Shown: piece by piece, positions 1 to 7,468 of the stretch
How the letters are laid out: each line of letters opens with the position of its first letter
Position numbering within the stretch: position 1 is the first letter of the stretch
NCBI GenBank assembly: GCA_031257915.1
Contig: JAIRNR010000092.1
Coordinates: 1 to 38,196 of the forward strand
Direction of reading: 5' to 3'
Source of the DNA: Bacteroidales bacterium
GTDB lineage: Bacteria; Bacteroidota; Bacteroidia; Bacteroidales; P3
Length of the DNA stretch: 38,196 nt
Translations under genes and position numbers: made by a program
The notes under the pieces: model-generated
What the model saw: the letters and a program-made list of their open reading frames with translations, nothing else
Databases searched by the model: none
What the model was told of the DNA's origin: nothing

Positions 1-249
1 GTAATATCTGCAGAAAATGGCATAAAAACCCAGGTTTGGTGTACGCTGATAGCTCATTTGTTGCTGCAAGTTATCAAAGCAATGTCTAAAAGCGAGAAGG
101 CCTTTTCCACGATAGCGGCACTTGTGAGGATACATTTGATAAGTCATTTGGACATAAACTGGGTGCTAACCGAAAGCAGGCGGTATTACAGGAAGTCGGG
201 GAAAAGTAAAAACAAAAGCCCGTCCACCGCTCAATTATTCCTTTTTTGA
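1..249 (+). mobile_element. IS4-type transposase, C-terminal fragment (partial at left edge)
   Basis: The reading frame is open from base 1 to a TGA at 247-249, about 82 residues. It begins ISAENGIKTQVWCTLIAHLL and continues with AFSTIAALVRIHLISHLD. From memory of the family, the pattern IKTQxWCTLIAxLLL followed by an AFST-AALVRIHL stretch is typical of the C-terminal end of IS4-type DDE transposases common in Bacteroidales. The catalytic DDE core lies outside the window, so intactness cannot be judged. The next gene is a toxin-antitoxin pair on the opposite strand. A run of eight G (252-259) follows the stop. I could not identify the right terminal inverted repeat of the element. Confidence 0.75.
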
Positions 250-390
250 CAGGGGGGGGTAACTTTTTTTAAAAGTGAAATATAAAAACACAAACGATTG
301 AATATAAACAATGTAAAAACACAAACCGGCTGTTTTTTTGAATTAGTCGGTTAATAGTGATTACTAATTAGGTATAATTAAAGTAATAAA

Positions 391-666
391 CTATTTATCG
401 CCATAATGTCCATCAATCGATAAAATCATCACATATATTTCATTATCAAATATATCGTAAATAATTCTATCGTTCGCAGTTAGGCGGCGCGAGTATGTTA
501 TATTTTGTCCCCCTGTAAGAGGCTCAGGCTGTCCCGTGCCTGTACGTGGATGCAATTCAAGTTCTTCATACAATTTATTAAACTTATTAAAAGCGGCGGG
601 ATTTGATTTACGATATTTCTCAATTACCCTGTCCGCTTTTTTTGAAACAGAAACCTTGTAAATCAT
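391..666 (-). CDS. Txe/YoeB family toxin (mRNA interferase)
   Basis: This 91-residue protein fits the RelE/ParE superfamily, Txe/YoeB branch. Visible hallmarks are the central HPRTGTGQPEPL segment, the YSRRL stretch followed by RIIYDIF, and a C-terminal HYGDK. In YoeB the terminal His-Tyr and the central Glu and Arg form the ribosome-dependent mRNase active site. Length is normal for the family. Its start codon overlaps the antitoxin stop by 4 nt, the usual translationally coupled arrangement. The module probably acts as an addiction or stabilisation element of the island. Function is inferred from family membership, and the toxin looks complete. Confidence 0.88.
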   Translation of the reverse strand: MIYKVSVSKKADRVIEKYRKSNPAAFNKFNKLYEELELHPRTGTGQPEPLTGGQNITYSRRLTANDRIIYDIFDNEIYVMILSIDGHYGDK

Positions 667-926
667 TCTGCGTTATAATGTTTTAACATTTCCTCTTTGT
701 TGTTGAAAGTAATGCATTTGCCCGCCTTATAATCAGCCCTTGCTTCATCAAGTTCTTTCTGTAATTCCGGCGGAACAACATCGTAAGTATAACCTTTACC
801 GACCGTCTTTTTTTCAGTTAAATCAGTGATTTCTTTAACAAGACGTGTTCTGTCCTTTTCGGATAATCTATAAATCATATCCATCACTACATTGTAATTA
901 ACAGATTGTTGTGCTATTGTTGCCAT
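663..926 (-). CDS. Antitoxin of the YoeB-type module
   Basis: This 87-residue protein is encoded directly upstream of the toxin with a 4-nt overlap. The N-terminal half (MATIAQQSVNYNVVMDMIYR) is predicted helical and probably forms the DNA-binding and dimerisation part. The C-terminal half is charged (PPELQKELDEARADYKAG) and probably wraps the toxin. It does not show the classical Phd/YefM motif clearly, so the assignment rests on length and position. A truncated second copy of its first 29 codons lies at 37525-37614. The upstream region of this intact copy lacks a clean TAnnTTTG box: at the aligned position it reads TATATCCG, whereas the truncated copy keeps TATATTTG. Confidence 0.75.
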   Translation of the reverse strand: MATIAQQSVNYNVVMDMIYRLSEKDRTRLVKEITDLTEKKTVGKGYTYDVVPPELQKELDEARADYKAGKCITFNNKEEMLKHYNAE

Positions 927-996
927 AATTTTTTTGTTTTATTTAGTACGGATATATAAATAAAAGTTTGTTTTTAAAATAGATTCATCTTTACTT

Positions 997-1074
997 CTAC
1001 ACTGCATCACCACAATCAAATGTAAGAATAGTAGAATCTTCTTCTAATCTAAAAAACTCTATCTCTAAAGACAT
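997..1074 (-). pseudogene. GNAT acetyltransferase N-terminal relic
   Basis: A 25-codon frame begins MSLEIEFFRLEEDS and continues TILTFDCGDAV before a stop. The FxLxxDxxIxxFDCGDxxLN signature opens many small GNAT acetyltransferases of Bacteroidota, including TacT-like toxins. Here the frame breaks exactly where the residues DLNDFL would be expected, so only the first beta strand and loop remain. Its ATG lies inside the end of the upstream 58-residue ORF, as in a translationally coupled pair. I infer the relic of a GNAT toxin gene whose remainder has been deleted. The match is from memory of the family and the fragment is short. Confidence 0.5.
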
Positions 1075-1225
1075 CATATTTAGCAATCTTATCGAACCAC
1101 TCAAGCGATTTTCTGTCTTTTTCAAGAATTCTCTTTGATAGAGGTTTTACATTCTTTGCCGCTTTTTCCAACTTCGCCCAATCTTTATCATTGAGAGGAC
1201 GAGTTGCTTCAATAGGTCTTACCAT
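1049..1225 (-). CDS. Small protein (58 aa), possible partner of the GNAT relic
   Basis: This ORF starts with ATG at 1225 (MVRPIEATRPLNDKDWAKLE) and ends with TAG at 1049-1051 (KIAKYDVFRDRVF). It is lysine-rich and predicted mostly helical. I recognise no domain. A TAnnTTTG promoter box lies at 1283-1290, 57 nt upstream. The GNAT relic start overlaps its 3' end, so the pair resembles an operon in which a small basic protein precedes an acetyltransferase, as in TacA-TacT-type modules. The small protein may be an orphaned antitoxin. An alternative is that its own C-terminus has also changed through the deletion that removed the GNAT body. Confidence 0.5.
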   Translation of the reverse strand: MVRPIEATRPLNDKDWAKLEKAAKNVKPLSKRILEKDRKSLEWFDKIAKYDVFRDRVF

Positions 1226-1282
1226 ATCTTTTTAACTTAAAATAGATTTATAATAGGATGAATGTATTTGTTTTATTTGATG

Positions 1283-1290
1283 CAAATATA
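1283..1290 (-). promoter_or_regulatory. TAnnTTTG -7 box upstream of the 58-aa ORF
   Basis: TATATTTG on the minus strand, 57 nt before the ATG at 1225. The 20-nt plus-strand string TGCAAATATACAAATAAAAA (1281-1300) that contains it recurs exactly at 37636-37655 in front of the truncated antitoxin copy. This suggests the two toxin-antitoxin-like loci share a promoter lineage. Confidence 0.55.
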
Positions 1291-1427
1291 CAAATAAAAA
1301 CAGATTTTTTACACTGCAAATATACAGATTATAAGCGAAATTTAACGTCAGATGTTTTCATATGCAACCATTTTGCTAATGCCAGCAGGATGGTGGGATT
1401 GGATTGATGATTTTAAGTTGATGACTA

Positions 1428-1709
1428 TTATTTTTTCTCTTTATTATTATCCTTAGTTGTATCTAAACATATACCTGTAAAAAAATCATAAAGGATAGGA
1501 TTATCAGGGTATTCGTCTTTCTCATCAAGATCTGTAATAAGAAATGTTCCTGAAGGATATTTTTTTTTGGCATCATTATATGCATCTTCTTTATTATCAT
1601 ACAAACCAACGATCTTTTTATTAACAGTCAAAATAACTCTTGGTTGTGTTAAAAATATTTCTATCAAAAGGTCAGTATAGCTCTTATAAGTTTTCCTTTT
1701 TGTTTCCAT
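1428..1709 (-). CDS. Hypothetical protein, third gene of the RecQ-nuclease operon
   Basis: This 93-residue protein is not recognised. It is soluble-looking, with no signal peptide or membrane segment, lysine-rich at both ends (METKRKTYKSY at the start, NNKEKK at the end), and has a central RVILTVNKKIVGLYDNKEDA stretch predicted as beta strands plus a helix. It begins 16 nt after the stop of the coiled-coil membrane protein, with no promoter box between them, so it is very probably cotranscribed with that gene and the helicase-nuclease upstream. That context makes it a candidate accessory subunit of the same system. Nothing in the sequence gives a reaction. Confidence 0.6.
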   Translation of the reverse strand: METKRKTYKSYTDLLIEIFLTQPRVILTVNKKIVGLYDNKEDAYNDAKKKYPSGTFLITDLDEKDEYPDNPILYDFFTGICLDTTKDNNKEKK

Positions 1710-1725
1710 ACTATAAATATATTAA

Positions 1726-2454
1726 TTATACTATCAATAATTTTATCAAAATTAAGACACTTAAAATCAAAGTTACTCCACCAATAATCAGAATAAGATT
1801 CTTGATTCCCTTTTGACTTTTGACAAACAATTGTGTTTGCTCATCAATCTTTGTTTCAACAACCTGTCTTAATTCTTTTGTATTTTTTGCAAACTCTATC
1901 TCAAAAATCTGTTTAATTTGATTTCTTTCGTTTTCGATCAGATTTTTTATTTCTGATTTATTATCATCAAGTTTTATTTTAACGGTGCTTTCAAAATCTT
2001 TATAAAATTCTTTATTCTCTTTTCTTATTTGGTCGGTCTTTTCTTCAATAAGTTTTGTAAGATCAGCCTTATTTTGCTTGTTAATGTTCTCAATTTCTAT
2101 TAAACTTTTAAAAATTTTTTCCTGATGATCTTTTTGTATATTACTTATTCTATCAATTTTTTCTTCGATAAGTTTTGTAAGATTGGTATTATTTTGTTTA
2201 TTAGTATTTTCAATTTCTATTAAACTTTTAAAAACTTTTTCTTGATGATCTTTCTGTATATTACTTATTTTATTAAGTGTCTTACTGTTTTCCTCAAAAT
2301 GCTTGATTATTAAATCGTAAGTATCAGCAAGTTGCTTTAATTTAGTTTCAGCAATCTGTTTTAATTTTTCAAAAACTTCTGAAGTATCTTTTAATTTTTC
2401 AGTTTCAAGATCAAGATCTTCTATAATTTGCTTAAATTTCTGTAAGTCGCTCAT
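1726..2454 (-). CDS. Coiled-coil protein with C-terminal membrane anchor
   Basis: This 242-residue protein consists almost entirely of heptad-like, Lys/Glu/Ile/Leu-rich helix (residues 1-217) followed by one hydrophobic segment at the extreme C-terminus (about 219-242, starting NLILIIGGVTLILSV). It therefore looks like a tail-anchored rod exposed to the cytoplasm. Residues 63-102 and 103-142 are a near-perfect 40-residue tandem duplication (ISNIQKDHQEK opens both). The start codon lies 23 nt inside the helicase-nuclease gene, so the two are translationally coupled. The protein may tether or sense for the helicase-nuclease at the membrane. That role is inferred from architecture and operon position only, and no catalytic domain is visible. 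Confidence 0.8.
   Translation of the reverse strand: MSDLQKFKQIIEDLDLETEKLKDTSEVFEKLKQIAETKLKQLADTYDLIIKHFEENSKTLNKISNIQKDHQEKVFKSLIEIENTNKQNNTNLTKLIEEKIDRISNIQKDHQEKIFKSLIEIENINKQNKADLTKLIEEKTDQIRKENKEFYKDFESTVKIKLDDNKSEIKNLIENERNQIKQIFEIEFAKNTKELRQVVETKIDEQTQLFVKSQKGIKNLILIIGGVTLILSVLILIKLLIV
2029..2268 (-). repeat. 120-bp in-frame tandem duplication
   Basis: Bases 2149-2268 and 2029-2148 encode two consecutive 40-residue units of the coiled-coil protein, nearly identical at both protein and DNA level. The period is a multiple of three, so the frame is kept. It lengthens the predicted rod by about 40 residues. Confidence 0.85.
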
Positions 2455-5400
2455 ATAATTTTATATTTAATTTTTTTAATTCTTTTACTTTTTCTTCATA
2501 AACATCATTTAGTAGGTATGCTAAATCATAATATTCTGCAAACTCTTCTAACATTTCAGGATAAAATTTTGAAATTGATTTACTTAATTTTACTTTTTGT
2601 TCTTCTGTTAAATGCGTCCCTAAAACTTTTAATCTATTTAAAAAATCTTTTTGTTGTTCTTGTGTAAAAGTTTCCTTTATTTTTGATAAAGCACTTTCAA
2701 AACGTTCTTTTCCATCGTTATTTTCATATTCATCTAATACTAAGCACGCAAATCCGCTTATAAAATTTAATCCTATACTATTATTATAACTTTCTAAAAA
2801 TCTATTAATACTATTTTTAAATTTTTTAAATTCAGTCTTATTTTTAAATTCTATTCTGTTTTCAGATCCATTATCTTTTTTAAAAATATTAAATAATTGT
2901 GCAAAATCTTTTGGATTCTCTATAATATGTTGAAGAATGAAAGTATCATTTGTAAAAGTAAAATAAGCATCAATGTTTTGTTTAAAACTATCATTGTCTG
3001 TAAAAGTTGAAGACAACTCATAAATCGTTTGAAGTGATCGTTTCCTATTATATATAATATGATTAAAAATCCAAGATAATAAATATAAAATTGCTTTTTT
3101 TAAAATTGTATCTTCTTCTTGGATTTGTTCTATTTTTTTTCTTATATCTATATCTGGCTCATATTTTTTTATATAATATGAAACATTTTCAATAATATTC
3201 TCTTCATTAAGAGAATTAAAGTGAACATTATAATAGTATCTAAAATCTGTTGTCCAATCTGAAACAATCCCTAACAGACTCAACCGATAAATGGCTTTTT
3301 CTAAAATATCTTCATTTATACTTAATCGACTTATAGCATCACTCCAAAAAATTTTTTTAGTAGAATTTTCTTTAATATCTTTAAGATAAATTTCAATTAT
3401 ATCTACAATAATTTTAAAATCTTCTTCAATATCATTTCTTCCCTTACAAAATAAGTAGAATTGTCTAAAAATATCTTTTTTATCTTCTCTTCTAATTTTA
3501 TCATTTATTTCTTTTATTCTCGAAAAAGATGTATTTCTACGAAAAAGTTCATCAACTATTTCTTGTTTACAAATTTCAGGTGAATATAAAATATAACATT
3601 TACCTTTTTTATCTCTGTTTTCTTCTTTTTGTTTATCCCAACGCCCTGCTCTTCCTGCCTCTTGATAAAGTGCTTCTACCGAACTTGGCAAACCATAATG
3701 AAAAGTGTAAAAAATGTTTTGTTTATCAATACCCATTCCAAAAGCTTTTGTTGCTACTAAAAGTTGACATCTGTTTTCTTTGAAATCTTTCTGAACTTGT
3801 TGTTTATATTTATTAAATTCATCTTCCGGCATTAAATTAACTTCCCGACCCGTTCCATTTCCTGTTTCATCATAATCAGAAACTCTTGGAACATCGCCTG
3901 AAAACCAACTCACTTTATTCTCATAAATTCTATTTAATATGTTTGAAACTTTATAGCAACCATAGTCACTATTCACATATGGTGTAAAAACAATACCCGC
4001 TTTCTCTTTATTTTTTGTAAAATTTTCCTCATCTTTTAACTTTTTGAGAATCTTTTCTAAGTTTTCTTTTTTATTTCCATTATCATTAATCACTTCAAAC
4101 TGTAGTTCTTTACGACTATAATCTAAAAGTGATTTGATATTCTCATCTTCCAAATGCTGTTTTTGTCTTGAAAATTCAACTTTTATATCTTTTAAAACAT
4201 TAATAGATGCGGTTGCAGTTAAACCAATAAATTTTATTTTTCCTTCTCCATTTTCATCTTTTGGGCTTAAATTATCTATTGTCTTGGCTAAATTTAAATA
4301 TGAAGTTCTAAAATCATGTCCCCATTCAGAAAGACAATGTACTTCATCTACAACTGCATAAGCAATAGAAAAATTAGTGACAATTGTACTTATTTTATTT
4401 CTAAAATTTTGTATTTGAAATCTTTCTGGAGAAATCCATATAAATAAATATCTGCCTTGTGCAAATTCAGTTAAAATTTTTTCTTTTTCTGGGGCTGATA
4501 AATCACTTGTTATAAAGTTTGTACGTGTTATAAATATCTTATTTAAATTCTCTTTTTGATCATACATTAATGCTTTGATAGGACAAACCACAAAATTTAT
4601 ACTTGGTTGTAATAGACAAGGAAGTTGATAACATAAAGATTTCCCACCACCTGTTGGTAAAAGTCCTATTGTATCTTTTCTGTTTAGTATATTTTCAATA
4701 ATTTGAAATTGTCCATCTAAAAAACTTGATTTATCAAAAATGTTTTCAAGGAAAAATTCTAAAACATGTTCATCTTCATCTCTTATATGGTAATTGATTG
4801 GCTCTGTTGTACTTACTTTAAAATAATTTTTATTTTTTACATCATCAAAATAATCTGTTCTAACAAAAATCACACCTTCGTTAATTTTATTTTCATCAGT
4901 ATATCGTTTGAATAACGAAAAATCAATATTTATTGCTTTCGTAATTAGATGAAATGTATTTCTATCTGTTGTCAGTTTAATATTACATTTTGGTTTTATT
5001 AATTCGTGTTTGTTTTTGAGTAGATATAGTTTATCAATCCAAATAAGTAAATCGTCTATTGCCAATTCTGCAAATGTTGGTAAATCTTCATGAGATAAAA
5101 TATTAAAATTCCAGTCTTTATCAAATGTTAAATAATTATGAATAAGCAACTCTATAAGTAAAATCTGAAAACGAATGATTGCTGTAGGTAATAATTTTGT
5201 ATTAATTTCTATTTCACTTATTTGATTATTGTTGTTAATTTTTATATAAGCATTTTCATACAAGGCTAACTGTCTTTCATATTGTTTAAAATGAGTTAAG
5301 ATTTTTTCTACCTTTTTTTTGTATTCTTTGTTTTGTAATTCTTCTGTTGTAATTCTAATTGTTGTAACTCCTTTTCCTGATAAATAAGTATCTCTTATAT

Positions 5401-5899
5401 AATCTGAAACTCTTTGAATATCATTATTCTTATGTTGCTGTCCATCAATTTCAATTACAAGTTTTGCTTGTGGTAAATAAAAATCAACTTGTTGATTAAC
5501 AAATCTATTATCCTCTTCTCCTGTTATTTCGTTGATTTCAATTTCAGGAATCAATAAAGATTGAATAAATGAGTATTCACCAAATTCAGTGGGTATGATT
5601 TTTTCAAAAAAGTCTTTTGCAGGATAATAGTTGCGTTCTCTATCGCCTTTTATGGTATCTTTCCAGATAGGAGTCTGATTTGTAGCAAAGAGGAAGCGTT
5701 CTTTAAAGTTGTTAAGATTATGAATTTCGCCTAATTTTGATTGAAGATATTTTGAAAGAGTTGTTGGATAGCCACGTTGCAAGATGTTTTTTACCACATA
5801 TAAAATTGGCAACAAATCATCATTTATTTGATTTGTTTCAAGATTCTGAATTACAAAATTCGGATTTGTATGAACATAACCAGCAGTGTACTTTTCCAT
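2432..5899 (-). CDS. PD-(D/E)XK nuclease - RecQ-like helicase fusion
   Basis: This 1155-residue cytoplasmic protein has two recognisable parts. Residues about 100-205 form a DUF559/Vsr-like PD-(D/E)XK nuclease: VDFYLP (D139), LVIEIDGQQH (E150, D152) and a following basic helix. Residues about 395-760 are an SF2 RecQ-type helicase: LLPTGGGKS (K420, motif I), DEVH at 518-521 (motif II, where classical RecQ has DEAH), LTATAS (motif III), ATKAFGMGIDK (motif V) and QEAGRAGR (746-753, motif VI). The last 400 residues show no RQC zinc cysteines or HRDC domain that I can recognise. Classical RecQ is about 600-730 residues and lacks the nuclease. The gene heads a three-gene operon with a tail-anchored coiled-coil protein and a 93-residue protein, inside an island. 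Role in defence against foreign DNA is an inference. Confidence 0.88.
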   Translation of the reverse strand: MEKYTAGYVHTNPNFVIQNLETNQINDDLLPILYVVKNILQRGYPTTLSKYLQSKLGEIHNLNNFKERFLFATNQTPIWKDTIKGDRERNYYPAKDFFEKIIPTEFGEYSFIQSLLIPEIEINEITGEEDNRFVNQQVDFYLPQAKLVIEIDGQQHKNNDIQRVSDYIRDTYLSGKGVTTIRITTEELQNKEYKKKVEKILTHFKQYERQLALYENAYIKINNNNQISEIEINTKLLPTAIIRFQILLIELLIHNYLTFDKDWNFNILSHEDLPTFAELAIDDLLIWIDKLYLLKNKHELIKPKCNIKLTTDRNTFHLITKAINIDFSLFKRYTDENKINEGVIFVRTDYFDDVKNKNYFKVSTTEPINYHIRDEDEHVLEFFLENIFDKSSFLDGQFQIIENILNRKDTIGLLPTGGGKSLCYQLPCLLQPSINFVVCPIKALMYDQKENLNKIFITRTNFITSDLSAPEKEKILTEFAQGRYLFIWISPERFQIQNFRNKISTIVTNFSIAYAVVDEVHCLSEWGHDFRTSYLNLAKTIDNLSPKDENGEGKIKFIGLTATASINVLKDIKVEFSRQKQHLEDENIKSLLDYSRKELQFEVINDNGNKKENLEKILKKLKDEENFTKNKEKAGIVFTPYVNSDYGCYKVSNILNRIYENKVSWFSGDVPRVSDYDETGNGTGREVNLMPEDEFNKYKQQVQKDFKENRCQLLVATKAFGMGIDKQNIFYTFHYGLPSSVEALYQEAGRAGRWDKQKEENRDKKGKCYILYSPEICKQEIVDELFRRNTSFSRIKEINDKIRREDKKDIFRQFYLFCKGRNDIEEDFKIIVDIIEIYLKDIKENSTKKIFWSDAISRLSINEDILEKAIYRLSLLGIVSDWTTDFRYYYNVHFNSLNEENIIENVSYYIKKYEPDIDIRKKIEQIQEEDTILKKAILYLLSWIFNHIIYNRKRSLQTIYELSSTFTDNDSFKQNIDAYFTFTNDTFILQHIIENPKDFAQLFNIFKKDNGSENRIEFKNKTEFKKFKNSINRFLESYNNSIGLNFISGFACLVLDEYENNDGKERFESALSKIKETFTQEQQKDFLNRLKVLGTHLTEEQKVKLSKSISKFYPEMLEEFAEYYDLAYLLNDVYEEKVKELKKLNIKLYERLTEI

Positions 5900-5958
5900 T
5901 TCCGCTCTCTACTACCTATCTTTTGCAGTATAAAATGGTACTTGTTTATAATTATTGT

Positions 5959-6408
5959 TTATTCTGAAACTCGTTTGAATCTTGCACCATAAAAATAACA
6001 TCTTTCATCATTTTCATTTGGATTAATAGTAGCCCAAAGAAGATATTCGTCTTTTATTTTTACATAATAAATCTCACCTATATTTCCCCAATCCCAACAA
6101 TCTTCTAATATTGTTATTTTCCCTTCATCATCTATAGAATAAGGACATGGTGTTTTACTTTCATAATAATTAACTGTTTCTTCTGTAAAAATCCATGGTC
6201 TATTTTGTGTATTTTGTTCCAGATTATATATCCAATCCCAATCTATATCTTTACTATTTATAGGCGTAGATTCTATTGTTTTGGATTGACGTGCAACCAT
6301 ATCCCAAGTACCAATAATTTGTTCTTTCATACTCTCTTTTTTACATGATGTTAATAGTGTTATTGCAACCGCAACCACTGTGAACATAAAACGTTTTGAA
6401 CTTTTCAT
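5959..6408 (-). CDS. Small lipoprotein, lipocalin-like
   Basis: This 149-residue protein has a lipoprotein signal peptide: basic start MKSSKRF, a hydrophobic core, and lipobox LLTSC with the modified Cys at residue 22. The mature part opens with IIGTWDM, a GTW motif seen in lipocalin-like lipoproteins of Bacteroidota. It continues with several Trp/Tyr-rich strands and four Cys that could form disulfides. It should be exported and lipid-anchored. No ligand can be assigned. A TAnnTTTG box at 6434-6441 gives it its own promoter, 59 nt upstream of the start of the helicase-nuclease gene. Whether it belongs functionally to that operon is unclear. Confidence 0.75.
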   Translation of the reverse strand: MKSSKRFMFTVVAVAITLLTSCKKESMKEQIIGTWDMVARQSKTIESTPINSKDIDWDWIYNLEQNTQNRPWIFTEETVNYYESKTPCPYSIDDEGKITILEDCWDWGNIGEIYYVKIKDEYLLWATINPNENDERCYFYGARFKRVSE

Positions 6409-6433
6409 GTTTGTTATTTTTTAAAAATTTTAA

Positions 6434-6441
6434 CAAAGATA
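6434..6441 (-). promoter_or_regulatory. TAnnTTTG -7 box of the lipoprotein gene
   Basis: TATCTTTG on the minus strand, 25 nt before the ATG at 6408. It may also drive the downstream helicase-nuclease operon, which has no clear box of its own. Confidence 0.55.
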
Positions 6442-6547
6442 TGGATTTTTTTATATTTTACATATTAGGATTTTAGAAAGTTTTTAAAAAAGTATGATTT
6501 TTTTCATATTTTGCTGTATATGACAACAAAAAACAAAAAAATATTAC

Positions 6548-6555
6548 TATATTTG
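6548..6555 (+). promoter_or_regulatory. TAnnTTTG -7 box of the phage-type operon
   Basis: TATATTTG on the plus strand, 9 nt before the ATG at 6565. It lies downstream of the first in-frame ATG at 6511, which argues that 6511 is not the start and that the first gene begins at 6565. Confidence 0.55.
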
Positions 6556-6564
6556 TGGTCAGAT

Positions 6565-6744
6565 ATGATGTTATTTAAAAATATCACAGTAAGTCCATCT
6601 TACATTAAAGAAACTCTCGTAAAAAAAGAGGCTTCTACAGAAGAGACGATGCTATCTAATCGAAAGATATGCGGGTATCTTGGATACCAACCATATTTAT
6701 ATGTAGATGGCTATGTCTCACTCTTTTACACAGACGAAAGATAA
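6565..6744 (+). CDS. Small protein (59 aa) leading the phage-type operon
   Basis: This 59-residue ORF (MMLFKNITVSPSYIKETLVK at the start, ending VSLFYTDER) is not recognised. The start at 6565 is chosen because a TAnnTTTG box at 6548-6555 lies just upstream of it, leaving a 5' leader of only a few nucleotides. It overlaps the following nuclease gene by 38 nt in another frame, so a leader-peptide-like or translationally coupled role is possible. It has no signal peptide and no membrane segment. It could be non-functional, since the evidence for coding is only the promoter position and the operon layout. Confidence 0.4.
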   Translation: MMLFKNITVSPSYIKETLVKKEASTEETMLSNRKICGYLGYQPYLYVDGYVSLFYTDER

Positions 6745-7468
6745 ATCTTTCGCAGCATTAACATTACAGAATATAGTTAACTTTTTTTCAGAATTAACTT
6801 TTGAAGAATCGACACATACCTATAAAATAGGCGGAATACCCGTTCTATCTTCCGTATCAGCACTCTATCATAGATTTCAAGAACCTTTTGATGCACTTGC
6901 TGCTTCAACACATGTTGCTAAAAAACTTGGTAAAAAACAGGAAGATATTCTTGACGAATGGAAAGCAAAATCTAAGGCTTCTTGCCTCAGAGGTACAGTA
7001 GTACACAATTTCGCAGAGAAGTATATGTTCGACAAAAATGTAATACCTTCTTCACTCGAAGAAAAGGCTGTAAAAGATTTTTTTGATATTCAACCGGATT
7101 ATATCGATCCAATAGGTTCTGAAATTAAAATGTACCATAAAACATTTCTGTTTGCAGGTACTTGTGATGCTTTATTGTATAATAACAAAACAAACAAATA
7201 TATTATCTGTGATTGGAAAACTAACAGTTCGCTTTTCAAAAATTATAAATGGAAAAAACTGTTATCACCTTTCGATAACATGCTTGATACTCCTTTCAGT
7301 TTATATCAGTTACAACTGTCATACTACCAACTGCTGTTAGAACAGATACCTGAAATAGAGGTAGAAAAACGTTGTATTGTATGGATTTTACCGGATGGTA
7401 CGTATCAGTGTTTTTTATGTAATGATTACAGGGATGAACTTTATAAAACATTAATAAATGCTACTTAA
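6707..7468 (+). CDS. Phage-type PD-(D/E)XK exonuclease (RecB/Cas4-like fold)
   Basis: This 253-residue protein carries the full motif order of the PDDEXK_1-type nucleases. GTVVH (H100) stands in the motif I helix, E139 in GSEI and D154 in GTCDAL. The ICDWKT core follows with D169 and K171, then YQLQLSYYQLLL supplies the conserved Gln helix. The N-terminal segment THTYKIGGIPVLSSVSALYH matches the substrate-entry region common in phage-encoded members. These enzymes process DNA ends during phage replication or recombination. An in-frame stop at 6704-6706 fixes the start at 6707 or 6713. It overlaps the next gene by 11 nt, forming a tight operon with two phage-type genes. Confidence 0.8.
   Translation: MAMSHSFTQTKDKSFAALTLQNIVNFFSELTFEESTHTYKIGGIPVLSSVSALYHRFQEPFDALAASTHVAKKLGKKQEDILDEWKAKSKASCLRGTVVHNFAEKYMFDKNVIPSSLEEKAVKDFFDIQPDYIDPIGSEIKMYHKTFLFAGTCDALLYNNKTNKYIICDWKTNSSLFKNYKWKKLLSPFDNMLDTPFSLYQLQLSYYQLLLEQIPEIEVEKRCIVWILPDGTYQCFLCNDYRDELYKTLINAT

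Noticed and set aside
252-259. Run of eight G after the transposase stop
   Set aside because: Possibly a slippage site or the end of the IS, but no gene depends on it.
283-326. 13-bp direct repeat TAAAAACACAAAC (283-295 and 314-326)
   Set aside because: Short, A-rich, only two copies, next to an IS remnant; not distinguishable from chance.
6511-6744. Longer 77-residue version of the 59-residue ORF
   Set aside because: Its ATG at 6511 lies upstream of the TAnnTTTG box at 6548-6555, so the start at 6565 is preferred.
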